Source: Chromatiales bacterium (ex Bugula neritina AB1)
GTDB lineage: Bacteria; Pseudomonadota; Gammaproteobacteria; Granulosicoccales; Granulosicoccaceae
DNA length: 64,000 nt
Direction of reading: 5' to 3'
Assembly (NCBI GenBank): GCA_001730015.1
Contig: MDLA01000126.1
Span: 62,001 to 126,000, forward strand
Shown here: in pieces, positions 15,644-27,926 of the stretch
How the letters are laid out: each line of letters begins with the position of its first letter
How positions within the stretch are numbered: position 1 is the first letter of the stretch
Position numbers and translations under genes: made by a program
Notes under the pieces: generated by a model
Database searches by the model: none
What the model was told of the DNA's origin: nothing
Seen by the model: the letters and a program-made list of their open reading frames with translations, nothing else

Positions 15644-17482
15644 CTACTCCACCGTAACGCTCTTCGCCAGATTGCGGGGCTGGTCAACGTCGGTACCACG
15701 CATTACTGCAACGTGGTAGGACAATAATTGCAGTGGAACCGTAAGCAACAACGGCGCAACAGCTTCCGGGCAACCGGGAATCTTGACGAGTGTCAGTCCA
15801 TCAACAGGTGCAATATCGGTATTTTCTTCGGTCATTACATAGAGTTGACCGCCCCGTGTACGCACTTCCTCAAGGTTGGACTTTAATTTTTCCAGTAAAC
15901 TGTCGTTGGGTGCAATTGCGACAACTGGCACCTCATTATCTACAAGCGCCAGCGGGCCATGCTTCAGTTCACCTGCAGGATAGCCTTCCGCATGGATATA
16001 GGATATCTCTTTTAATTTGAGTGCGCCTTCCAGAGCTATCGGATACATCGAGCCGCGGCCCAGAAAGATAGCATGATCTTTCTCCACAAACTCTTCGGCC
16101 AGATGCTCAATGGTACGATCAAGACCGAGCAATCTTTCCATCGTAATCGGGCTTTCATAGAGCGCACGAATTACCTCACTTCGCTGATCATCGGTCAGTG
16201 TTTCTTTTGCTTTGCTGAGTGTGAGCGCGACAAGCTGCAAAGCAACCAGCTGTGTGGTAAATGCCTTCGTCGAGGCTACACCGATTTCCGGGCCAGCCTT
16301 GGTTAGTAATGTGGCATCAGCCTCTCGTGTGAGCGTGCTTTCAGGAACATTGCAGATTGCCAGCGTACCGAGGTATTTGCCGGATTTTTTAACTTCTTCC
16401 AGCGCCGCTAAGGAATCGGCTGTTTCACCGGATTGTGACAACGTTATATAGAGCGTATTTTTAGGCACAGCCACTGACCGATAGCGATACTCACTGGCAA
16501 TTTCTACAGAACAGGGTGTGTCGGTATATTCTTCAAACCAGTATTTAGCGGTCAGGCCAGCGTGATAGCTGGTGCCGCAGGCAACAATGTGAATTGCCTC
16601 AGCATGTCGCAGAACATTAATATCCAGATCGCCAAAGCCATTGAGCAGCAATTGCTTATCGGTGATTCGATCCTGTAGAGTCGCCCTTACTGCATTGGGC
16701 TGCTCATAGATTTCTTTCAGCATAAAGTGCTTATAGGGCCCTTTATCTACTGAACCCAGCGACAGGGTAGAGGTTTTTATCGGTCGCTTGACCTCTACTC
16801 CACTCTCATCCTGTATATGCAGTTTCCCTTCACAGATATCGACAAGGTCTCCATCTTCAAGGTAGATAAATTCCTGGGTCACAGGAATCAGTGCGGCCGT
16901 GTCTGAAGCCAGAAAAAATTCTCCTACACCCAGCCCGACCAGTAACGGGCTTCCTTTTCGTACTGCAAGCAGACGATCAGGCATTGCCGTATTCAGCACG
17001 GCAATAGCATAAGCACCATCCAGTTGGGCAACGGTATTCTTCATACCGGCAAGATAGTCACCCGCTCGCTCTACCTCTCGATGCAGAAGGTGCACAATCA
17101 CTTCAGTATCAGTCTGTGAAGTAAACTCATAGCCGCCGGTTTGCAGCTCCGAACGCAACGCTTCGTGATTTTCTATAATGCCATTGTGCACCACTGAAAA
17201 CTGATTGCTGGAATTATGGGGATGAGCATTGGCTTCAGAAGGCTCTCCATGTGTCGCCCAGCGGGTATGAGCGATTCCGATACCACTATCCATCGGGGAT
17301 TTTTCGAGTTTCCCGCCAAGCACAGCAACCTTCCCCAGCGCACGTGTACGATTAATTTTGTAATCTTTATCCAGTACTGAAATGCCCGCCGAATCATAGC
17401 CGCGGTATTCCATACGGTGCAGACCTTCAAGCAGGATCGGAGTTACATTTCGTTGCGCATACGCTGCAATAATTCCACACAT
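15644..17482 (-). CDS. glmS: Glucosamine-fructose-6-phosphate aminotransferase
   Basis: 612 residues, the standard length. The N-terminal glutaminase begins MCGIIAAY with the nucleophilic Cys that becomes residue 1 after Met removal, followed by RGYDSAG and the HTRWATHG motif. Two sugar-isomerase domains follow, shown by ACGTSYHAGL, SQSGETADSL and FLGRGSMYPIALEGALKLKEISYIHAEGYPAGELKHGP. The tail ends PRNLAKSVTVE, the conserved C-terminal residues. It makes glucosamine 6-phosphate from fructose 6-phosphate and glutamine, the first step to UDP-GlcNAc for peptidoglycan and LPS. It sits 6 bases after glmU, so the two are one operon. I see no ribozyme-type leader. Confidence 0.97.
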   Translation of the reverse strand: MCGIIAAYAQRNVTPILLEGLHRMEYRGYDSAGISVLDKDYKINRTRALGKVAVLGGKLEKSPMDSGIGIAHTRWATHGEPSEANAHPHNSSNQFSVVHNGIIENHEALRSELQTGGYEFTSQTDTEVIVHLLHREVERAGDYLAGMKNTVAQLDGAYAIAVLNTAMPDRLLAVRKGSPLLVGLGVGEFFLASDTAALIPVTQEFIYLEDGDLVDICEGKLHIQDESGVEVKRPIKTSTLSLGSVDKGPYKHFMLKEIYEQPNAVRATLQDRITDKQLLLNGFGDLDINVLRHAEAIHIVACGTSYHAGLTAKYWFEEYTDTPCSVEIASEYRYRSVAVPKNTLYITLSQSGETADSLAALEEVKKSGKYLGTLAICNVPESTLTREADATLLTKAGPEIGVASTKAFTTQLVALQLVALTLSKAKETLTDDQRSEVIRALYESPITMERLLGLDRTIEHLAEEFVEKDHAIFLGRGSMYPIALEGALKLKEISYIHAEGYPAGELKHGPLALVDNEVPVVAIAPNDSLLEKLKSNLEEVRTRGGQLYVMTEENTDIAPVDGLTLVKIPGCPEAVAPLLLTVPLQLLSYHVAVMRGTDVDQPRNLAKSVTVE

Positions 17483-17488
17483 ACTTTA

Positions 17489-18859
17489 TTATTCCGATTT
17501 TGGTTTCTTTACAGGTCGGGGCCAGTTGTCCACCGTTTTTAAGGGTGCGCGGGTAAATGCCAGTTGATTTTCAGCGACTGTCCTGGTGATGGTGGAACCC
17601 GCGCCGACTACCGCATTTTTCTCCACTTTAACCGGTGCAATCAACTGGGAACATGAACCGATAAATACACCGTCTTCTATAACCGTCTGGTGCTTGTTCG
17701 CTCCGTCATAGTTGCAGGTAATCGTGCCAGCACCAATGTTGACATTTTCGCCAACAGTACTGTCACCAACATACGACAGGTGATTTACCTTGCTGCCTCT
17801 GCCTATAGTGGCTTTTTTTATTTCAACAAAATTCCCGATATGCGCTGATTTCCGCAGCGCTGCTCCGGGCCTGAGTCTGGCGAACGGACCCAAAGTGCAG
17901 TTCTCTCCAACCACGCTATCTTCTATAACGGTATTTGGTTTAATGACGGTACCGGATGCAACCGTTGAATTACTGATATGACAATTAGGACCCACGGTGA
18001 CATTCTCACCGAGCGTAACCTTTCCTTCGAATACACAATTAATATCGATCACTGAGTCTGTGCCAACGACCAGTTCACCTCGAATATCAATGCGATCCGG
18101 ATCGCGCAATGTTATACCGGCAGCCATTAAATCCTCAGCCTGATTTCGCTGGTGAACACGCTCCAGCTCAGCCAGTTGCGCACGACTGTTAACGCCGACA
18201 GTTTCCCATTCAAATTCGGGGTGGTGGGTACTGACCGTCATGCCTTGCTGAACAGCCAGTTTAAAGATATCTGGCAGATAGTATTCTTGCTGGGCATTAT
18301 TGTTATCAATGCGACCGAGCAATTCACTCAATACACTTGCGCGAGCTGCCAGAATACCGGTATTTATTTCACGGATATTCAGCTGCTCATCCGATGCGTC
18401 TTTTTGCTCAACTATTCCCACCACGTTACCGGTCTCATCCCTGACGATTCGACCATAGCCATTCGGATCATCCAGAAGCACAGTCAGTAACGCCAGGTTA
18501 CTGTCAGTAACGTCGCTGATCAGTTTCTGCAGCGTTTCCGGCCGTGTCAGCGGTACGTCACCGTAGGCTACCAATACCGTGTCAGTGGCGTCGAGTTTCG
18601 GCAGCGCCTGCTCTACCGCATGGCCCGTTCCTAACTGCTCTTTTTGAACAACGTATTCAACCCTGTCTTGCATAGCGCTACGCACCAGATCAGCACCATG
18701 CCCTACAACCAATACTGTGCTTTGTGCACCCAAGGCGGCTGCCGCATCAACTACATGTTCAACCATGGGTTTATCCGCAATTCGATGCAGCACTTTCGGC
18801 ATCGCGGATTTCATCCGGCTACCTTTACCAGCAGCCAGAATGACAACTTTTAACGACAT
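17489..18859 (-). CDS. glmU: Bifunctional GlcNAc-1-P uridylyltransferase / GlcN-1-P acetyltransferase
   Basis: 456 residues, normal for the family. The N-terminal nucleotidyltransferase domain (about 1-228) begins with LAAGKGSRMKSAMPKVLH and contains VEQKDAS and YYLPD. The C-terminal left-handed beta helix (about 250-440) shows hexapeptide repeats and the acetyltransferase active-site region KKATIGRGSKVNHLSYVGD, followed by NIGAGTITCNYDG. It acetylates glucosamine 1-phosphate and then makes UDP-GlcNAc. Its position between glmS and the atp operon is the usual gammaproteobacterial one. The Pseudomonas-type regulator gene between glmU and glmS is absent here. Confidence 0.97.
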   Translation of the reverse strand: MSLKVVILAAGKGSRMKSAMPKVLHRIADKPMVEHVVDAAAALGAQSTVLVVGHGADLVRSAMQDRVEYVVQKEQLGTGHAVEQALPKLDATDTVLVAYGDVPLTRPETLQKLISDVTDSNLALLTVLLDDPNGYGRIVRDETGNVVGIVEQKDASDEQLNIREINTGILAARASVLSELLGRIDNNNAQQEYYLPDIFKLAVQQGMTVSTHHPEFEWETVGVNSRAQLAELERVHQRNQAEDLMAAGITLRDPDRIDIRGELVVGTDSVIDINCVFEGKVTLGENVTVGPNCHISNSTVASGTVIKPNTVIEDSVVGENCTLGPFARLRPGAALRKSAHIGNFVEIKKATIGRGSKVNHLSYVGDSTVGENVNIGAGTITCNYDGANKHQTVIEDGVFIGSCSQLIAPVKVEKNAVVGAGSTITRTVAENQLAFTRAPLKTVDNWPRPVKKPKSE

Positions 18860-19088
18860 AAGAGCAACCCCGGTGTAAAACGATGATTTCGCATCATTGA
18901 CTGATTAACGGCATAGCCTCAACGCACTGTAATCAGTAATATTTTTTTGCGTGAATACACTGATTCGATGCGAAAATTGGTCAGTATTTAAAACGTCCAT
19001 CATCTTTCCCGGGAAAAATTTAGCATAATTTATGCAACCAGCCAGTAGTCAAGCAGCAGTGACTCAGCGTCACAGGACTACTGGAATT

Positions 19089-19256
19089 ATGCGGCCGTCA
19101 ATTTACAGAACTCGTCTTTGGTTACGCGAACTACAGCGCGAGTATCCGTTTGTCGGCGCCATCACGTTTACTATCAATGCCGCAATAAATCTCGCAGTCC
19201 TGATACTCGCTGGTGCATTAACCTACTACCTTCTGATGATGGTAATGCCACAATAG
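19089..19256 (+). CDS. Possible small membrane protein, 55 residues
   Basis: A short frame with a basic N-terminus (RPSIYRTRLWLRELQRE) and one strongly hydrophobic segment of about 25 residues (AINLAVLILAGALTYYLLMM), reading as a single-pass membrane protein with its N-terminus inside. The start at 19089 is preferred because AGGA lies 11 bases upstream. An earlier in-frame ATG at 19032 would give 74 residues but has no ribosome site. It lies between the divergently transcribed glmU and the end of atpC. I recognise no family. It could be chance, but the hydrophobic pattern is better than expected for non-coding DNA. Confidence 0.35.
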   Translation: MRPSIYRTRLWLRELQREYPFVGAITFTINAAINLAVLILAGALTYYLLMMVMPQ

Positions 19257-19704
19257 CTTATGCGGGCCGAGCACTCCGGTAGATGAACTCGGAACACTCT
19301 ATCTTTTCGTATTTCTGATTCTCGGGGCCAGACTGCGCACTTACAAAATAACGAACAACCAAAACCCGGACTCGCTTTCCTGAAGTCGCAGAAAAATCGT
19401 GTAATCGGCACGCTACCGCATATAGCGAACGCGCACCCATACGAGTTGTTTAAGATAATAGAATGTGAGCAACAAGGCCGGGTTGGCTTTTTGACTGTGA
19501 ATTTTCACAAGCGCAATGCATCTGCCTTACGTTATACGTTAAGGCCGATATAAATGCAGTGGGTAAATCGGGATCTCACCAGAGAAAAGATCCAACGGTG
19601 ACAACGCACCAACGGGACTACTGTAAAGTACCGTTATTTGTGAATGCCGGGTAAACTTCCCGGATCCATCTACTTATAATATTTCGCTTTAAAGAATTGA
19701 TCTG
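19257..19704. other. Intergenic region downstream of atpC, no gene seen
   Basis: This 448-bp stretch lies between the small plus-strand membrane frame and the end of atpC. I see no supported coding frame. A short CCGGG/CCCGG stem (19647-19663) lies 42 bases after the atpC stop, but no T-run follows on the minus strand, so the end of the atp transcript is not clear. Confidence 0.45.
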
Positions 19705-20124
19705 CTACTTGGCAGAATTGCGAATCTTCTTAAGCACCATCAGTCGTGCCGATGCTTCCGCAAGTTCGGCGGCTGCAGCAGCGTAATCTGAAGTGCCGGT
19801 TTTTTCTTTCAGCAGCTCTTCTGCACGTTCTTTTGCCTGCTGAGCTTCTGCTTCATCAAGATCTTTAGCGCGGATAGCAGTATCGGCGAGTACAGTTACC
19901 ACATGAGGTTGCGCCTCTATCATACCGCCTGATACATAAAAGTGTTGCTCCTCGCCACCGGCGTGCAACGCTATTTCACCCGGTTTAATACCGGAAACAA
20001 ACGGTGCATGACCCGGTGCAATACCCACATCACCCATCTGTGCAGAAACAACCAGCATTTCAGCTTCGCCGGAGAAGATTTCCTCCTCCGCACTGACGAT
20101 GTCAACTTGCATGGTTTTGGCCAC
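19705..20124 (-). CDS. atpC: F1 ATP synthase epsilon subunit
   Basis: 139 residues with the typical layout. An N-terminal beta sandwich has VVSAQMGDVGIAPGHAPFVSGIKPGEI and FYVSGGMIEAQPHVVTVLADTAIRA. A C-terminal two-helix hairpin rich in Ala, Glu and Lys (about 88-139) can inhibit ATPase activity. It is part of the central stalk and contacts gamma and the c-ring. It is the last gene of the atp operon, 28 bases after atpD. Confidence 0.96.
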   Translation of the reverse strand: MAKTMQVDIVSAEEEIFSGEAEMLVVSAQMGDVGIAPGHAPFVSGIKPGEIALHAGGEEQHFYVSGGMIEAQPHVVTVLADTAIRAKDLDEAEAQQAKERAEELLKEKTGTSDYAAAAAELAEASARLMVLKKIRNSAK

Positions 20125-20152
20125 TGACTTACTCCCGTAGTTCGATCAGGTG

Positions 20153-21550
<1,398 letters not shown>

Positions 21551-21558
21551 TTAAACTT

Positions 21559-22422
21559 TTAAACCGCTGCCGCGCCGCCGATGATCTCGGATATTTCCTG
21601 AGTAATCGCAGCTTGCCGCGCTTTGTTGTATACGAGTTGCAAGTCGTTGATGATATCGCCGGCGTTGTCCGTCGCGCTCTTCATTGCAACCATTCTAGCA
21701 GCCATTTCACACGCACTATTCTCAACGACAGCCTGATACACGAGTGACTCGATGTACCGCTTCATCAATTGATCTACAACCGTTTTGGAATCAGGCTCAT
21801 AGATATAATCCCAGTGGTGAGTCAGGCGATCATCGGTGTCGGGTACAGTTGGTATCAACTGTTCTACACTCGGTTTCTGCGTCATTGTATTAACAAATTC
21901 GTTCTGCGCGATAAACAAACGATCAATTCGACCTTCATCGTAGGCATCAAGCATGACTTTGATCGTACCAATGAGATCATTAAGTTTCGGTGTGTCACCG
22001 AGCTCTGACTTTTCAGCCACAATCTCTGCATTGAAACGCTTGAAGAAACTCTGCGCCTTTTTACCGATCGTGCAGATATCTATTTCCACACCCTGATCCG
22101 AAAACTCCTTCATCATGGCTATGGCGCCTTTGAAGCAGTTAATATTCAGTCCACCACACAAGCCACGATCAGTCGAGACAACAATAAAGCCGACGCGCTT
22201 GATCTCCGGGCGTTCTATCAGGTACGGATGCTTGTACTCGACATTTCCCGCAGCCAGATGACCAACCACATTGCGCATTTTGCGGGCATAAGGCCGGGTT
22301 GCCGCCATGCGGTCCTGCGCCTTGCGCATTTTGCTGGCCGCGACCATTTCCATCGCTTTAGTGATCTTCTGAGTATTTTTAATACTCCCGATCTTGGTAC
22401 GTATTTCTTTGGCACCGGCCAT
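21559..22422 (-). CDS. atpG: F1 ATP synthase gamma subunit
   Basis: 287 residues. The N-terminal helix ([31 protein letters not shown]) and the C-terminal helix ([30 protein letters not shown]...) are the two long helices that form the rotating coiled-coil shaft. The Rossmann-like middle has [11 protein letters not shown]. It turns inside the alpha3-beta3 ring and couples proton flow to catalysis. The gene lies between atpA (36 bases upstream) and atpD. Confidence 0.97.
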   Translation of the reverse strand: MAGAKEIRTKIGSIKNTQKITKAMEMVAASKMRKAQDRMAATRPYARKMRNVVGHLAAGNVEYKHPYLIERPEIKRVGFIVVSTDRGLCGGLNINCFKGAIAMMKEFSDQGVEIDICTIGKKAQSFFKRFNAEIVAEKSELGDTPKLNDLIGTIKVMLDAYDEGRIDRLFIAQNEFVNTMTQKPSVEQLIPTVPDTDDRLTHHWDYIYEPDSKTVVDQLMKRYIESLVYQAVVENSACEMAARMVAMKSATDNAGDIINDLQLVYNKARQAAITQEISEIIGGAAAV

Positions 22423-22458
22423 TTCAGTTCCCTATCTTTGTAGTTTCACCAACCAACA

Positions 22459-24000
22459 TTAATAGACGCCATTCGCAACGAAGTCATCGATAGCCGCTTT
22501 CATGCTGGCCTCAATTTCGTCGTTGTAGTCCCCTTTTTCATTGATCTTGTCGAGGACACCCTGGTGACCGGAACGGATGTGAGCGTGCAGGCCTTCCTCG
22601 AAAGGAACTACCTTGCTGACATCGAGCTCATCCAGGTAGCCTTCATTCGCGGCATAGAGAGAGATAGCCATTTCACCTACATTTAGCGGTGAATACTGCT
22701 TCTGCTTCATCAGTTCTGTAACACGCTGGCCGCGTTCAAGCTGCTTACGTGTGGCTTCATCGAGATCCGATGCAAACTGAGCAAATGCCGCAAGTTCGCG
22801 ATATTGCGCGAGAGCCAGACGAATACCACCGCCGAGCTTTTTAATAATTTTGGTTTGAGCTGCACCACCAACACGCGATACGGACAATCCGGCGTTAATC
22901 GCAGGCCGTATACCGGCATTGAACAGATCACTTTCAAGGAAGATCTGACCATCTGTGATAGATATTACATTGGTAGGAACAAACGCTGATACGTCACCAG
23001 CCTGTGTTTCAATAATCGGTAAGGCAGTGAGTGAACCGGTTTTTCCTTTTATACGACCGTTTGTTTCTTTTTCGACGTACTCTTCACTGACCCGTGCAGC
23101 CCGTTCCAGCAAACGAGAGTGAAGATAAAATACATCACCCGGATAAGCTTCACGACCCGGTGGTCGACGCAGCAGCAGAGAAACCTGACGATATCCCCAA
23201 GCCTGCTTGGTTAAATCATCATAGACAATAAGTGCGTCTTCGCCGACATCGCGGAAGTATTCGCCCATTGAGCATCCGGAGTAAGGAGCAATAAAGTTCA
23301 TCGCTGCAGATTCCGATGCGCCAGCTGCGACAACAATTGTGTTGTCCATCGCACCGTGTTCTTCCAGTTTAGTTACAACGTTGGCGATAGTAGATTGCTT
23401 CTGACCAACGGCAACGTAGATACACTTAATACCGGTATCTTTCTGATTGATGATGGTATCGATTGCAACAGCTGTTTTACCTGTTTGTCTGTCACCAATA
23501 ATCAACTCACGCTGGCCTCGACCGATTGGTACCATCGCATCAATCGATTTCAAACCGGTTTGTACCGGCTGATCGACCGACTTACGCCAGATAACACCAG
23601 GTGCAACCTTTTCAATTGGTGAAGTCTGCTCTGTTGTAATCGGGCCTTTACCGTCAATCGGCTCACCCAGTGCATTAACAACGCGTCCGAGCATTTCGTT
23701 ACCTACCGGTACTTCCAGAATTTTGCCGGTACACCGAACTTTGTCGCCTTCGGAGATGTGCCCATAGGCACCGAGTATTACTGCACCGACTGAATCGCGC
23801 TCCAGGTTCAGCGCCAAACCGTATGTGTCGCCCGGAAATTCAAGCATTTCACCCGACATCACGTCGGTTAGACCGTGGATTCGAACAATTCCGTCAGAAA
23901 GACTTACGATAGTACCTTCAGTGCGCGCCTCGGAGGTGGCCTCAAAGTTACCTATCCGCTCTTTGATCAGCTCGCTGATTTCAGATGGGTTGAGTTGCAT
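22459..24000 (-). CDS. atpA: F1 ATP synthase alpha subunit
   Basis: 513 residues, the family length. It shows the nucleotide-binding P-loop [15 protein letters not shown] at about residue 169, [25 protein letters not shown], the Walker B region [47 protein letters not shown] with the arginine finger in the later [17 protein letters not shown], and a helical C-terminus. It forms the non-catalytic nucleotide sites of F1. The gene lies 47 bases after atpH. Confidence 0.97.
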   Translation of the reverse strand: MQLNPSEISELIKERIGNFEATSEARTEGTIVSLSDGIVRIHGLTDVMSGEMLEFPGDTYGLALNLERDSVGAVILGAYGHISEGDKVRCTGKILEVPVGNEMLGRVVNALGEPIDGKGPITTEQTSPIEKVAPGVIWRKSVDQPVQTGLKSIDAMVPIGRGQRELIIGDRQTGKTAVAIDTIINQKDTGIKCIYVAVGQKQSTIANVVTKLEEHGAMDNTIVVAAGASESAAMNFIAPYSGCSMGEYFRDVGEDALIVYDDLTKQAWGYRQVSLLLRRPPGREAYPGDVFYLHSRLLERAARVSEEYVEKETNGRIKGKTGSLTALPIIETQAGDVSAFVPTNVISITDGQIFLESDLFNAGIRPAINAGLSVSRVGGAAQTKIIKKLGGGIRLALAQYRELAAFAQFASDLDEATRKQLERGQRVTELMKQKQYSPLNVGEMAISLYAANEGYLDELDVSKVVPFEEGLHAHIRSGHQGVLDKINEKGDYNDEIEASMKAAIDDFVANGVY

Positions 24001-24047
24001 TAGTGTCGTCCTCTATATAATTCTGTCACCTGGTGTAGTGATTCTCA

Positions 24048-24584
24048 CTAAGCACTCAGGCTGCTGCCAAGCTGTGCCAGCTTGCCTTTAACTGAACCGT
24101 CAATAACCACATCACCTGCATGGATGATTGCGCCGCCTATAAGCGATTCATCAACGGTATTAACGATATGAATTTTTTTGTTGAATTTGGCTTCAAGTGC
24201 AGCAGCCAGCTTGCTGCGATAGTTCTCATCGAGCTCAATCGCGGAAACCACGCTGGCCTCAAGCGTGCCCTCATCCTGTGCCCGGTACTGATCAAACAAA
24301 CTGGCAATAGACTCCATTGCACCCAATCGGCCGTTTTCAGACAGCAAACGGACCATATTGACTGTTTCGGTATCCAGTTTGTCGCCGGCTATTTTCTCAA
24401 TCAACTGCGCTCTTGCCTGAGCGGTACTGTTGGGCTGTTCGAGGGCATCAGCTACAGTTTTGTCCGCAACAACCGCGGACAAAAACTTCAAACGCTCAGA
24501 CCATACGTCGAAATTGGAGCCTTTTTTTGCCAGTTCAAAAATAGCCTTGGCGTAAGGTCTCGCGGTAGTGACGTCGTCAGACAT
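24048..24584 (-). CDS. atpH: ATP synthase delta subunit
   Basis: 178 residues with the OSCP/delta pattern. An N-terminal helical bundle begins TTARPYAKAIFELAKK. A C-terminal domain has LRLLSENGRLG-like wording (RLLSENGRLGAMESIASLF), a conserved SAIELDENYRSKLAAALEAKFNKKI, and the closing GGAIIHAGDVVIDGSVKGKLAQL. It joins the top of F1 to the b-subunit stator. The gene lies 12 bases after atpF. Confidence 0.95.
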   Translation of the reverse strand: MSDDVTTARPYAKAIFELAKKGSNFDVWSERLKFLSAVVADKTVADALEQPNSTAQARAQLIEKIAGDKLDTETVNMVRLLSENGRLGAMESIASLFDQYRAQDEGTLEASVVSAIELDENYRSKLAAALEAKFNKKIHIVNTVDESLIGGAIIHAGDVVIDGSVKGKLAQLGSSLSA

Positions 24585-24596
24585 AGTATAGAGTCC

Positions 24597-25067
24597 TTAA
24601 ATCTTCGCGATTAAATCGTCAAGGATACTGGCATGTGCATTTGCATCCACTTCGCGTTTGAGGATCTTTTCAGCACCGGAAACCGCCACTGAAGATACCT
24701 GCTTGCGCAATGATTCGCGTGCACTAACGACTTCCTGAGCTAGCTCGGACTGCGCACTGCTTTTCAGACGATCACTCTCGCTAATTGCCACACTTTTGGC
24801 TTCTTCAACTATATCGTTTCCACGCTTTTGCGCTTGCGATACGATCTCTGCTGCCTGAGTACGGGCTTCGCTAAGAATGGTGTCAACTTCTGCCTGTGCT
24901 TCTGCCTGTGCCTGAGCGCTTTGCTCAGCCGCAGCAAGACCTTCAGCGATTGTTGCCTGACGTTCTCTCATCGCTGCGATGATCGGAGGCCAGACAAACT
25001 TCATGCAAAAGATAACAAATCCCGCGAAGGCGATGGCTTGGCCAATCAGGGTAAGATTTATATTCAC
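24597..25067 (-). CDS. atpF: F0 ATP synthase b subunit
   Basis: 156 residues. One N-terminal membrane helix ([26 protein letters not shown]) is followed by a long charged helix rich in Ala, Glu and Gln, which forms the peripheral-stalk coiled coil, and a delta-binding C-terminal region ([19 protein letters not shown]). Two copies form the stator that holds F1 against the a subunit. The gene lies between atpE and atpH. Confidence 0.96.
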   Translation of the reverse strand: MNINLTLIGQAIAFAGFVIFCMKFVWPPIIAAMRERQATIAEGLAAAEQSAQAQAEAQAEVDTILSEARTQAAEIVSQAQKRGNDIVEEAKSVAISESDRLKSSAQSELAQEVVSARESLRKQVSSVAVSGAEKILKREVDANAHASILDDLIAKI

Positions 25068-25110
25068 CCGAGTTCTCCTGCGGTTCCGGAATTAAAAGAA
25101 ACGATGTTCT

Positions 25111-26316
<1,206 letters not shown>

Positions 26317-26700
26317 TTATCGATCCGCCAGCAACGGGGTTAGCCATATTGCCATCTGGACCATGATGAACCCGCCGAACAATGCAGCCACATTCAGCGT
26401 CTTCAGATATTTAAAACACAACGCGAAAATTAACGCTGTCAGAACAAGTTTGACCGCCTCACCTGCGTAAAAGGACCTCAGTATTTTTTGAGCAGACCTT
26501 GCACCAGAGTATCTGAATGCACGAAACGCAAAATAGAGGTTTGGCACCAGACTGGCAATACAACCTGCCGACGCAGACAATGCAGCGTTCGTTCCAAAAG
26601 GCAGTAAAACCGCTGGGACCAGAAGCGCCACAAACAATTGCATCAAAAGTATTCTTTTGACCAGAACTGTGTGTGGTGAACGCGAAGCCATTTTCCGCAA
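26317..26700 (-). CDS. atpI: ATP synthase accessory protein AtpI
   Basis: 127 residues with four predicted membrane helices and the family's GAxxALxPNxxFAxxAFR-like pattern (SASAGCIASLVPNLYFAFRAFRYSG), followed by AQKILRSFYAGEAVKLVLTALIFAL. AtpI helps assemble the c ring and is not strictly needed for activity. It is the first gene of the operon. Upstream on the minus strand is an AT-rich element (TATATAGACTATAAAG) that could be part of the atp promoter. Confidence 0.88.
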   Translation of the reverse strand: MRKMASRSPHTVLVKRILLMQLFVALLVPAVLLPFGTNAALSASAGCIASLVPNLYFAFRAFRYSGARSAQKILRSFYAGEAVKLVLTALIFALCFKYLKTLNVAALFGGFIMVQMAIWLTPLLADR

Positions 26701-26890
26701 TCCATTCTCTTTATAGTCTATATATCGCGGTCCGTCGCGTGAAATACAAGCCTTGCAATCGCGCGGGGAGTATAAAGTTACCCCTGCTAGCGGTCAAGCA
26801 TTGAAAACAAACAAGATGGCAGGTATTGGTGCTAACCCGACCAATAGCATAATTAATAAGTACCGGAATATTCGGTTCGGGTATATCGAT

Positions 26891-27811
26891 TTACTTGATA
26901 TGCGCGAGTATACCGTCAAGTTCATCGAGAGAATTGTACGAAACATTAACTGTTCCCTTATCGCCCGGACGATGATCTATTGTCACCTGCGCTCCCAGTT
27001 TCTCCGAGAGATCGACTTCAAGCGCTTTAATATGGCTGTTCTGCCTGCGCTTCGGGGTCGACCTGGGTGGCTTGGAAATACCATTGCGAACCAACGCTTC
27101 TGTTGCCCTTACAGACAGTCCCTCTGCGTAAACCTTTAATGCGACAATATGCTGTTGATCCGGCGTCAGGCTCAGCAGCGCTCTGGCGTGGCCCATTTCT
27201 ATTTTGCCCGTCACCAGCATCTCGGAAACACGCTCATCAAGATCGAGCAAACGCAGCAGATTTGTTACTGATGCACGGGAACGCCCGACAGCTTCCGCTA
27301 CCGCTTGATGAGTCATATTGAATTCATTCTTCAAGCGGTGCAGAGCCTGGGCTTCTTCAAGCGGATTCAAGTCTTCGCGCTGGATATTTTCGATCAGGGT
27401 AATAGCCGCTACTGCGCTATCGTCCATATCGCGAACAATAGCAGGCACAGTCTCCAACCCGGCTAATTGTGCGGCTCGCCAGCGTCTTTCGCCCGCGATC
27501 AATTCGAATCCACCTGCCCTTTTTCGTAGCAAAACAGGTTGAATCAGGCCCTGAGCTAATATCGAGTCAGCCAGTTCCTGCAGAGTTTCTTCATCAAAGT
27601 GCTTTCGAGGTTGATACGTGCCACGGCTTATTGAGGTGACGGGTATCTCAGAGACAATATCTGCGTCAGCGCTGCGGGCGTCGCCCACCGAAGGTGAGCT
27701 GATCGCTTCGGTAGTCGTATCATTATCAGAAGATGCCGATCGATTGATATCGACGCCTTCCAGCAAGGCCCCCAGGCCACGACCCAAACCACTTTTTTTC
27801 AATCTGGACAT
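26891..27811 (-). CDS. parB: Chromosome-partitioning protein ParB (CTPase)
   Basis: 306 residues. After a typical KKSGLGRGLGALL start and a variable linker come the CTP-binding boxes (YQPRKHFDEETLQELADSI, GFELIAGERRWRAAQLAG, TLIENIQREDLNPLEEAQAL). The helix-turn-helix follows (MTHQAVAEAVGRSRASVTNLLRLLDL), then a linker and a C-terminal dimerisation domain. ParB loads at parS sites, spreads as a clamp, and is moved by ParA to segregate new origins. Two parS-like sites lie about 12 kb away in recF. It is transcribed after parA, separated by an unusually long 115-base gap. Confidence 0.96.
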   Translation of the reverse strand: MSRLKKSGLGRGLGALLEGVDINRSASSDNDTTTEAISSPSVGDARSADADIVSEIPVTSISRGTYQPRKHFDEETLQELADSILAQGLIQPVLLRKRAGGFELIAGERRWRAAQLAGLETVPAIVRDMDDSAVAAITLIENIQREDLNPLEEAQALHRLKNEFNMTHQAVAEAVGRSRASVTNLLRLLDLDERVSEMLVTGKIEMGHARALLSLTPDQQHIVALKVYAEGLSVRATEALVRNGISKPPRSTPKRRQNSHIKALEVDLSEKLGAQVTIDHRPGDKGTVNVSYNSLDELDGILAHIK

Positions 27812-27926
27812 CTCTCAACTTACCCGTAGGCTGATTATTCTATCCGGGCTGACCACCGGATCGATGCATTTAGCGGCAACGCCAGAGATTAACAGTACCC
27901 TCAACCGCTTCCAGTAGCTCGTTTGT

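Noticed and set aside
24120..24614. 164-residue plus-strand frame opposite atpH
   Set aside because: Antisense to a canonical atp gene and without any recognised feature.
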